A stretch of DNA of 64,000 nt. Origin: Spraguea lophii. Lineage: Eukaryota; Microsporidia; Spragueidae. The stretch is from positions 62,001-126,000 of the forward strand of contig LDOQ01000005.1 of the NCBI GenBank assembly GCA_001887945.1. The letters run 5' to 3'. Under the pieces are notes generated by a model. The model was given only the letters and a program-made list of their open reading frames with translations, made no database searches and was not told where the DNA came from. The position numbers were made by a program, and so were the translations under genes. Each line of letters starts with the position of its first letter. Within the stretch, counting starts at the first letter, position 1. This document shows, piece after piece, positions 41,474 through 50,004 of this stretch.

Positions 41474-42325
41474 TTTGTAATATGTGCAAATAAAGACTCT
41501 ATAAAGAAACAGTTCCAGATGTTTACAACAAACAAAATATTAATAGAAATATATGAATTGTCTGACAATATGAATTTTTTTAATTTAAAAATAATGGATT
41601 AATTTTACTTAAAAAGTTATGCTTAAAATGTAATAATGGCAATTGAATGTTGTGATCGAATAAAGTTATTTATATCTACGAAATACTTCACGTATTATTG
41701 GAAATATATAATAAATCAATACATAAACGTATTATAGAAGACACAGAATTAAATTATAGAGTAATAAACTATATGATCGATAAATTAAAAATAAAAAAAA
41801 TAAATAGGTGGGTATAATGACATAATGGAAGTGATGAAACTGTAGACTAAAAAAACTAAATATAATACTTGAATATCTCTAAAATAGTCTCTGGATATTA
41901 GTAGCATTTTTAAGAGCACGAAGAAATGTTTTATCATGTTGAAACAAAAAATGTAGAATTTATTGAAAAAAGTAATCAAAACAATGTTAATATAGGAATA
42001 AGAATAATAACAGATGATTAGAAATCTTATTCAAAACTATCCAACATGGATTATATACACGAAATAATTAATCATACAAAGAGCTTTGTACACACATCCA
42101 AACTATTGAAAGTACGTGGAGATAGTTAAAAAATATCTAAAAAAGTAACCTATGCGCAGTATAAAGGAATTAATAACTCATATTTCAATCATTTGTATTT
42201 AAAATCAAAAAAAAATCATTTTCATGAACTCTTAAATGATTTAAAATGTATTAAATGATTATTTTATTTGTTCTATTCTTTTTTAACCTTTTCTTAAGGT
42301 TGTTATTTACACATTCTACCCCAAA
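41474..42325 (+). mobile_element. Merlin-type DNA transposon relic, copy 2
   Basis: It aligns with copy 1 (6848-7819) along its length. Inverted ends: TTTGTAATATGTGCAAATAAA at 41474-41494, and 42301-42325, which reads TTTGGGGTAGAATGTGTAAATAACA on the minus strand. Inside are the broken transposase blocks: TKKTKYNT near 41845 for the SKRKYN block, NVNIGIRIITDD near 41980-42020, then an IE(S)TW-like block and TYAQYK near 42090-42170. Every frame is interrupted. It differs from copy 1 by many substitutions and small gaps, so the two are old. Because it sits among conserved genes, it shows that these elements also entered the gene-rich part. Confidence 0.65.
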
Positions 42326-42792
42326 GAATCTCTTAACACCCATATACATTTTTACCAATACAATAATTCATAATCATAAATATATTATCGTCTAATTTAT
42401 CATTATTATAGTTATCTACATATTAACAATATATTTTTATAAATCATATTGATAATATTTTATAAAATAAAAGAATATTTATTATTAATTGTAAAAGAAT
42501 ATATCTCAATTAAAATAATATGTATCAATTAAAGTAATATATATCAATTAAAAGAATACTCATTATTAATCGTAAAAGAATATATCTCAATTAAAGCAAT
42601 ATGTATTAATCGTAAAAGAATATAGACAATCCTCTCTTAAAAATAAATAAATATAACAAATATAATACATATACTAAAACATATATATAATCCTCTCTTA
42701 AAAATAATATAAAATAAATAATATTTATTTTTATGTTATATCTTAATTTCTCCTCCAAAATTCTCTATATATCATAAGATATCATATTATAA
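42326..42792. other. Spacer with short direct repeats
   Basis: About 470 bases downstream of the Asn-rich gene; most of it is repeat-derived (see the repeat at 42474-42720). No gene. Confidence 0.4.
42474..42720. repeat. Imperfect tandem repeats
   Basis: The unit ATTATTAAT(T/C)GTAAAAGAATATATCTCAATTAAA(A/G)(T/C)AATATGTAT appears about twice in full (near 42481-42535 and 42551-42610) and in pieces between. A second repeat, AATCCTCTCTTAAAAATAA, occurs near 42630 and 42690. No coding capacity. Confidence 0.6.
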
Positions 42793-44127
42793 TTATATAT
42801 CATAAGATATAGATAATCCTAATTCTATATTATTTTTATCTATATTACTACATAACAATAATTTAATTCCATCAGATAATTTATTTTCTATATTCATTAC
42901 AAGATTAAAAGATATAAAATAATAAAATATATTCTTAATAGCAGTAGAAGTGATAGTAGTAATATTATTAGTAATATCAGTATTAGCAATAGTATTACCA
43001 TCTAAATATTTATTGTTATCTAAATTTAAATCCAAATCCTTATTACCATCTAAATTTAAATCATTATTATTGTATAACATAATCTTTATATTAGAATATA
43101 TTGTATTATATTTAAATATAATACCTCTATTACTACTATCTATTAATAATTCTATAAAATTATTTATCTTTTTATAAAATATAAAAGATAGAGTAGATAA
43201 TTTAACTATAAGATAATTATCTATCTTATAATTATTTTTATAAGGAATAATATTATCTATTTTTATAGATGGTAATATAATAAGATTATAAAATATATTC
43301 TTTATATGTTTTACAGTATATTTTATAGTATTGATTATATTGTGTTTGATATTAGTATTGGTATTATGTTTATTATTGGTATTATCTTCGTTATAATTTA
43401 TACCACTATCTATATTATCACCTATACTATCATCATACTTATTATCACCTATACTATCATCTATATTATTATTATAAAATTTATATACCTCTATACCTAT
43501 AAATATATTTTTATAATTAAATATCTTATTTATATTTATTATAGGATTATTATTTATAAATATTTTATATGTGGTAGTATTATCTATGTATTCTAATGTT
43601 TTATTTATTATAAATTTATTCTTAGTAATATGATTGTTAGTGGTAGTATGGTTAGTATTATTAGTATTAGTATTAATATCATCACATTGATTATTATATC
43701 TATTATTACTTTCTATAGATATATTATATCTTAATTGTTTATTATCATCTATTATATAATTTATATATGTATTAATAAAATTATTATTATATTGTAACTG
43801 TGTAAATATATTTTTATAAATATATGATATATTCAAAGATTTACATGTATTTAATAATACATTAGTAGTAAGTATATTATTAATATTATTAATATTACTA
43901 TTGTTAGTAGTTATATTACTATTATTACTATTGTTGTTATTGTTAATATCTTTATTACACTCATTATCTCTATCATTATAACTATTATCATTATTATGTA
44001 TATTGGTATTGAGATTAGTAGATATACTAAGATTATTATAATTTTTATTTATATCTGAATGTAATCCTTTGAATATTGATGGATATATGATTGTATAAGA
44101 ATTAAATATATTATCAAAGTTAGACAT
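42793..44127 (-). CDS. Unassigned Asn-rich protein
   Basis: A 444-residue protein; CCC stands directly upstream (ATCACCCTTATG on minus), supporting a real gene. Asn, Ile, Asp and Thr dominate. Low-complexity Asn tracts lie at about residues 38-85, 150-170 and 235-265. Between them are segments of ordinary character: LLNTCKSLNISYIYKNIFTQL, KTLEYIDNTTTYKIFINNN, the hydrophobic IFYNLIILPSIKIDNIIP, and VKLSTLSFIFYKKINNFIELLID. These suggest a folded protein interrupted by expansions, as in the neighbouring B55 and eIF3b genes. No family is recognised; the function is unknown. Confidence 0.65.
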   Translation of the reverse strand: MSNFDNIFNSYTIIYPSIFKGLHSDINKNYNNLSISTNLNTNIHNNDNSYNDRDNECNKDINNNNNSNNSNITTNNSNINNINNILTTNVLLNTCKSLNISYIYKNIFTQLQYNNNFINTYINYIIDDNKQLRYNISIESNNRYNNQCDDINTNTNNTNHTTTNNHITKNKFIINKTLEYIDNTTTYKIFINNNPIININKIFNYKNIFIGIEVYKFYNNNIDDSIGDNKYDDSIGDNIDSGINYNEDNTNNKHNTNTNIKHNIINTIKYTVKHIKNIFYNLIILPSIKIDNIIPYKNNYKIDNYLIVKLSTLSFIFYKKINNFIELLIDSSNRGIIFKYNTIYSNIKIMLYNNNDLNLDGNKDLDLNLDNNKYLDGNTIANTDITNNITTITSTAIKNIFYYFISFNLVMNIENKLSDGIKLLLCSNIDKNNIELGLSISYDI

Positions 44128-44742
44128 AAAGGGTGATAGGTTAGGTTAAAAATATTATTATTTGATTTATAATATTATTATTTGATTTATAGTTTATAAG
44201 TATGTATTTATAGTTTATTGGTTATAAGAATATATTTTTAATTATTTATTTAAGTGTTTCTTTTAGTTACATTTAATTATAATGTTTAATTATATATATT
44301 TATTGTATTATAATTATAATTTAAAATATCATAATAACTGTAAATATAATATTCTTATATTTAGTATTTTTTAGAAGGACAAACATTAATTTCATAAATA
44401 TAATATTATTTTATCAAATTATTATTACATATATAACAATAATAATGTATTTATTTTAAAAGATATTTTATTTGTAATATTATTTTTATATTAGAATTGA
44501 GAGCTAAGAGAAATAATATAATTAAAATAGTTTATAACACTTTATAATAAATAATAATACTTACATAACATAACACGTATAACACGTATATATTACTTAC
44601 ATAATACTTATAACATTTATAATACGTATATATCAAATAAAAACCTATTATTCTTACTAAAATATTTATTTTTATTAATTAGCTGATATTCTCATCTTAT
44701 AAGCATTGTACTCTAACCCACTTAACCCTTTATTTAATATTT
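44128..44742. other. Intergenic DNA, no gene seen
   Basis: About 615 bases, very AT-rich. ATAACACGTATA-like short repeats occur near 44565-44630. Nothing else is seen. Confidence 0.4.
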
Positions 44743-46905
44743 TTATATCAATTTTTCTTTCTCTTTTAAAAACCTTACCCACTCTTCTCTCAAACTTCTA
44801 TAATCTTTCTTTAAATTTTTAATATCTGCTATATCCAAACACTTCTCCACCAAACTATTATAATTCTGATTTATACTTTCTACCGTATAATCTACCTCAT
44901 TCTCTAATACATTCTCAGACACACACTCTAATATATTCTCTGATGTACTGTACCATTGTGGATATCCTCTAAATATTATATTCATAATACCATCACATCC
45001 ACACTTCCATCTAAGTCTTCCATTCAAATCATACATTTGTATTAAATTATTAGAATACGATATATAATATATAGCACCCAATCTACTATGCTTACTATGA
45101 AATTCCGAAGAAAATAATATCCCATTGCAATTAATATGTTTATTTCTTCTTATAATTTTATCTTTCAAATATAACACAACATCATCATTTTCATAATCAT
45201 AAACAATATAATATCCATCTGACGTAATATCAAATATTTCACTATTTGTATTTTTTTCTGTCAAATTAATAAATACATCATCATTAAGCACTTCTTCCAT
45301 TAATACATTTTTTATAGTATTTATCCTAATATATCTCTTATTGATTTTTTCATATAAAAATAATTTACTTTCTCCACCATAAATAAATCCATTGTCATAA
45401 AATTTTATACTCTCCATTTCTCCTACAGCAATAACACTGATATTTAACATTGTATTATTATTCATATTATCTATTATTTCTACAACCTGTATAAAATTCT
45501 TATTCATATTACCACTCTTCCTTTTTATATAGAAATATAATATATTATTGTAAATATACAATCTTATCTTATCACCTTCTATCTTTAATGTTTGTGTATG
45601 TTTATTTCTTTCATTTTCAACTATTAATCTATTGTTATCTAAATATTTATAATTGTATTTGTTATCATTTATCTCTATATTACCCATAGCTAATACATGA
45701 TCCATTGGTAGTATATTCGTAATTATATTGGTAGATATGTTTGTATTATCATTTATAATTATGTTTGTGGTTTTATTTGTATTGTCATTTGTAGTTTTAT
45801 TTATACTATCATTTATACTATTATCATTTATACCATCACTCATATCATTCTCTTCTACTCTATCACTTATATTATTACTCATAGTATTATATTCTATTTT
45901 ATAATATTTATTATTTTCTACATAATATTTATCTATTATATCTCCATTACCTTCTAGAATATATAATATTTTATTTTTATGATAATTATACATAAGAATA
46001 TAATCTTTACTTATTTTTCTATTAGAAGATATATTCTCTTCTATAGAAATATTTTTTATAGAATATTTTATTATAATACATTCTTCATTCTTAGAAAAAT
46101 AATAACTATTCACTATTATATCAGATGATATAGTATTAGTATTTGATTTAGTATTATTTGGTATAGTATTGTCTATATTACTGTTATCTATATTATCTGA
46201 TATAATACTATCACTTAATTTATTATCATTCTTATTATCTATATAATTCATATTACCATTACCTATATCACTTAATCTGTTATTATATGTATTGATGATA
46301 TAATGAATATCTAATATATTATATATTTTATTATTTTTATAAATTATTATAAGATTACTATCTTTTAAAAATCTTATATTTTGTAATGCTGATTCTTTCA
46401 TAGTAAAAGCTAAATATCTTCCACTGTTACTTTTTATTAAATTTCTAGCTGTATTATATGTATGACAAATATTATTATTTTGATATACTGCTATTCTATT
46501 ATTACATTGTACTATTATTTGTTCTGTAGGTTTAAACCATGTATTATCATTTTCTACCTCTGATAAAATATTATTCTCAGTAATATTATCTATGTTTTTA
46601 GTATCTGTATTATTAATATCATCTATACTTTTATTATCACTCTTATTATCACTATTCTTAATATCACCTATATCATTTGTATTAATATTTTTTAAAATTA
46701 AATATTTTATATCTTTGCTTACGATCTCTGTTAATTTACTTTCTGCTATATTTGTTGTATATATTAATAATTTATTATTTTTGAATATATGTGGATCTGA
46801 TGGAAAATGTACCAATATCTTTAAAAGCATATTTTGAAGAATGGGTGTGTTTTGTTCATTAGATGTATCATAATAAAATAATATGCACTGTGAAATAATG
46901 GACAT
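44743..46905 (-). CDS. PRT1: Translation initiation factor eIF3b-like (Prt1) protein
   Basis: A 720-residue protein, matching the family length (about 700-800). The N-terminal 75 residues have the strand-helix rhythm of the degenerate RRM of eIF3b (LQNMLLKILVHFPSD...KLLIYT). A WD-type propeller follows, with S-G-R-Y-L-A-F near residue 160. The end fits eIF3b best: MYDLNGRLRWKCGCDGIMNIIFRGYP matches the (L)W(T/D)FQGR(L)...F.QLLWRPRP block, and SLREEWVRFLKEKEKL matches the C-terminal L..EW..(F/Y)(R/K)... of Prt1. eIF3b scaffolds eIF3 on the 40S subunit. Asn/Asp/Ser insertions occupy about residues 80-120, 205-255 and 345-400. CCC precedes the ATG on the minus strand. Identification is by a weak but collinear pattern; another WD protein is possible. 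Confidence 0.65.
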   Translation of the reverse strand: MSIISQCILFYYDTSNEQNTPILQNMLLKILVHFPSDPHIFKNNKLLIYTTNIAESKLTEIVSKDIKYLILKNINTNDIGDIKNSDNKSDNKSIDDINNTDTKNIDNITENNILSEVENDNTWFKPTEQIIVQCNNRIAVYQNNNICHTYNTARNLIKSNSGRYLAFTMKESALQNIRFLKDSNLIIIYKNNKIYNILDIHYIINTYNNRLSDIGNGNMNYIDNKNDNKLSDSIISDNIDNSNIDNTIPNNTKSNTNTISSDIIVNSYYFSKNEECIIIKYSIKNISIEENISSNRKISKDYILMYNYHKNKILYILEGNGDIIDKYYVENNKYYKIEYNTMSNNISDRVEENDMSDGINDNSINDSINKTTNDNTNKTTNIIINDNTNISTNIITNILPMDHVLAMGNIEINDNKYNYKYLDNNRLIVENERNKHTQTLKIEGDKIRLYIYNNILYFYIKRKSGNMNKNFIQVVEIIDNMNNNTMLNISVIAVGEMESIKFYDNGFIYGGESKLFLYEKINKRYIRINTIKNVLMEEVLNDDVFINLTEKNTNSEIFDITSDGYYIVYDYENDDVVLYLKDKIIRRNKHINCNGILFSSEFHSKHSRLGAIYYISYSNNLIQMYDLNGRLRWKCGCDGIMNIIFRGYPQWYSTSENILECVSENVLENEVDYTVESINQNYNSLVEKCLDIADIKNLKKDYRSLREEWVRFLKEKEKLI

Positions 46906-47164
46906 GTTTATGGGATAAAAATATTTTTAAAAATAAAAAAATGTTTTATAATTTTAAAACACAATAAGGTTTTAAATTATAATTATATAATAATACGTGG
47001 GTAATATTATAAGACTACTATGATGATAAGATAATATTATGGTGATATTATAATAATGAAAGGATTTCATATTTTTTTATAGAAATAAAATATATTTAAT
47101 TTTTAATAGATATATATTTAAATATATTTATTTATGAAGAGATTAAATGTTTCGTTAAAGATGA
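46906..47164. other. Upstream region of the eIF3b-like gene
   Basis: AT-rich divergent spacer with the CCC motif of the eIF3b-like gene. Nothing else was recognised. Confidence 0.35.
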
Positions 47165-47335
47165 TAAAATAGTAATTGTATCATATGCACTTATAATGTT
47201 CTGAAACATAAGCTAGAATGATATTAATATATATTGTAGTTAAATTAGTTAATACAAATTTAAATGTGTTTTAGGAATCAAAGAATCATATACTGCTGTA
47301 GATCATTGATAAATAAAAGTTTCTTAAAAAATAAA
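47165..47335 (+). mobile_element. SINE-like retroposon, decayed 3' part, plus strand
   Basis: The sequence GTATCATATGCACTTATAATG, then GAATGATATTAATATATATTG, TTAGTTAATACAAATTTAA and ATTGATAAATAAAAGTTTC reproduces in order the last third of the family on its sense strand, ending in an A-rich run. The middle part has a gap where the complete copy has its GC-rich block. The head is missing. Confidence 0.55.
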
Positions 47336-47589
47336 TATATAATATTTAAATTGTAAAATATTAATATTATACTTTTTCTTAGATTGAAAATAAAAATAAA
47401 ATAAATAAAATAATATTAAAAAAAATATTATTGTTATAATTAACATATTTTATTTTATACAGATTATTAACAATTAATAATGATAATGAATATATTATAT
47501 ATTACATTCATTATATCTCTCAATATAAAATATATTACATTGATTAATGTTAATATTTTATTTTATTTTTTAAACTATACCCCAATTTT
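47336..47589. other. Upstream region of BMS1
   Basis: AT-rich spacer ending in CTATACCCCAATTTT before the BMS1 ATG, which supplies the CCC motif. No other feature. Confidence 0.4.
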
Positions 47590-49968
47590 ATGAAACATCC
47601 ACTAATCACGATCTTCGGCCCACCACAATCTGGTAAAAGTTCTCTACTGTCTGCAATTGTAAAACAAAATATAAAAACTGAATATGCTATTTCGTGTTTG
47701 TTCAATAATTTTAAATTTACTATCAATGCTATAAAAAGTTATGATAATCAATATATGTTATATCAAATGATCGATAGTAGTAAGATATCTGATATACATA
47801 TACTTACTATTGATGGTAATATAGGTGTAGAGGTGGATACATTGGAGTATATATCTTTAATACAAGCACATTCTAATACAAATATTGTTGTAGTGATAAC
47901 AAAAAGTGATAAAAGAAGGAAGGAGATAAAAGAGGTCGTTGAGAAATATGTGGGAAAGGTTAAGATATTTGTTTATATAAAGAAAATACATTCAAGAGAA
48001 ATGGAAAATGGGGATAGGTGTGAGAATTATTCAAAATATAGTAATTCAATAAGTAATTTGATGAGATATTTAAGTAATGTGAAAATCATAGAGACTAGTT
48101 TAAATAGAATACCGCATATTATGGTGGATAGGATAATAGATAATAAAGTATATGGGTATTTGAGAGGTGGTGTCGTTCAGAAAGAACAATCTGTTGTTGT
48201 TAGTAATAATGTAAAATCTTCATATAATATTTTTAAAACAAAAATACAGAGAATAAAAGATCCTTTGGAGAAGAGTAGGAAAAAATTGGAGAATAAGTAT
48301 AAAGTTTATATTCCTGGTGGTGATGTAGATGATGGAATATATATTCCTATTAAAAAAAAAGAAGTGAGTGAAAAAAATAATTATGAAGAGAATTTACATA
48401 GTGTCGTAGAACAAATGAAGAAGAAAATCGAAGAGGAGGAAAAAAATAAAGAATTGAAAATAGAAAAAAAGAATAAGGAGTTATTTTTATTCGATAATGT
48501 GGCGTTTAAGAATGAAAAAAAAATTTATGAAGAACAAGAAGAAATCGTGGAAGAAAAGAAGGAAGATGTAAAAGAAGAGATTGAAGATAAAATAGAAATG
48601 GAAGATAATTTTGATGTTTTAAAAGAAAAGATGAAAATGAAGATAAAAAATATAAAATATTCTGATAGTGAAGAAGAATATTCTGATAAAGAAAATAGTA
48701 ATGAAGAGAATGATATTGAAGAAAGTGAAAAAGAATGTTCTGATATAGAAAATAATAACGAAGAAAATAATACAGAAGAAAAGAAAAAAGAAATTAATAA
48801 TAATTTTTACAAACCAGGAGAATACTTGGAAATAGAAATATCAGAATGGTTGAAACATTCTAAATTTTTATTTCTATTCTTCGTTAACGAATCCAATACA
48901 AAAGATAAAGAAAAAAATAAACCTGTTTTACTCAGTGGTAAAATTACTAAGCATAAATTTTACAAAGGTTACGTAGAAAGTAATGATGCATATATTGTAT
49001 CTTTAGGTTTATACAAATATCAGACTACTCCTCTTTTTTATAATTATGATGGTGTAAGAAATAGAGTTGTAAAAATATTACCGGAATTAGATTATGTTGG
49101 AATATCTCTTTACGCTCCTCTTGTAGATCCATCTACACCATTATCTCTTATCAGACCAAATTCTTCGTTTAAAATCTGTGCATACGGTAGTATAAATGGA
49201 AGTTCTGTAAAACTTCAAAAACCATTACGATTAATAGGAAGCGTATTTAAAATTCATCATAATTCTGCAGAAATAAATAATATGTTTTCTTCTGATATAG
49301 AGGTTATAAGAGCTAGAAATGTTAAAATCCAAACAGCTAGTGGTATTAGAGGAATTATAAAAAATCCAGTAGGTAAGGGTGGTGCGTTTAGAGCAACATT
49401 TGAAGGACCAGTGACTAAAAGTGATATAATAATATTAAAAACATACGTAGAAAATAAACCATATGATATTTATAAAGAAGTAACAGATAAAATATTACGA
49501 AGTAGAAAAGAGATATTTGAAATTCAAGATAAATATAAATCACACGAAGAACAGAATGAAAATGAAGATGATAATATAATATACAATAAAAATAATACAA
49601 CAAATAATAAAATAGATACAGATAATAAGACAGATATAGATAATAAGACAAATATAAATGATATAAAAATAAAACCTAAGAAAGAATATAAAAATAAAAT
49701 ATTAATGAAATACGATAAAAAGATAGAAATCTTAGAAAAGAAGTTAACCTTAGATAAAAGAAAAATAGAAAAAGAAAGATTATTACCTTCTTTTTTAGAT
49801 GAAGATAATAATACCACAGAAATAAATACCGTAGAAAATAATTTATTAACAAATAATAGAATAAATAAAATTACAACAGAAAAATCCTATGAAAAAATAA
49901 AAAAGAAAGGAATAATAAAAACAATAAAAAATAAAAAACATAAATCAAAGAAGAAATATAAAATTTAG
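47590..49968 (+). CDS. BMS1: Ribosome biogenesis GTPase BMS1
   Basis: A 792-residue protein against about 1180 in yeast. The G domain begins at once: FGPPQSGKSSL (P-loop, about residues 9-19), TIDGNIGVEVDTLEY (family DGNYGFEMET(M/L)EF), VVITKSD (G4). SLNRIPHIMVDRI (family R..HPYLL.DR) marks the next domain. Residues about 290-400 form an acidic Lys/Glu/Asp linker. The C-terminal domain (about 415-640) holds SLGLYKYQTTPLFYNYD, PLSLIRPNSSFKICAYG, LIGSVFKIHHNSAEINNMF, VKIQTASGIRGIIKNPVG, AFRATFEG. This order is specific to BMS1 rather than TSR1. The protein acts in the nucleolar small-subunit processome with Rcl1 and U3. The usual N-terminal extension is absent and the tail is Lys-rich. Convergent with Nup155 (36 bases). 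Confidence 0.93.
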   Translation: MKHPLITIFGPPQSGKSSLLSAIVKQNIKTEYAISCLFNNFKFTINAIKSYDNQYMLYQMIDSSKISDIHILTIDGNIGVEVDTLEYISLIQAHSNTNIVVVITKSDKRRKEIKEVVEKYVGKVKIFVYIKKIHSREMENGDRCENYSKYSNSISNLMRYLSNVKIIETSLNRIPHIMVDRIIDNKVYGYLRGGVVQKEQSVVVSNNVKSSYNIFKTKIQRIKDPLEKSRKKLENKYKVYIPGGDVDDGIYIPIKKKEVSEKNNYEENLHSVVEQMKKKIEEEEKNKELKIEKKNKELFLFDNVAFKNEKKIYEEQEEIVEEKKEDVKEEIEDKIEMEDNFDVLKEKMKMKIKNIKYSDSEEEYSDKENSNEENDIEESEKECSDIENNNEENNTEEKKKEINNNFYKPGEYLEIEISEWLKHSKFLFLFFVNESNTKDKEKNKPVLLSGKITKHKFYKGYVESNDAYIVSLGLYKYQTTPLFYNYDGVRNRVVKILPELDYVGISLYAPLVDPSTPLSLIRPNSSFKICAYGSINGSSVKLQKPLRLIGSVFKIHHNSAEINNMFSSDIEVIRARNVKIQTASGIRGIIKNPVGKGGAFRATFEGPVTKSDIIILKTYVENKPYDIYKEVTDKILRSRKEIFEIQDKYKSHEEQNENEDDNIIYNKNNTTNNKIDTDNKTDIDNKTNINDIKIKPKKEYKNKILMKYDKKIEILEKKLTLDKRKIEKERLLPSFLDEDNNTTEINTVENNLLTNNRINKITTEKSYEKIKKKGIIKTIKNKKHKSKKKYKI

Positions 49969-50004
49969 AATACTTGATATTTTATTATTAATAAAAACTA
50001 TTTT

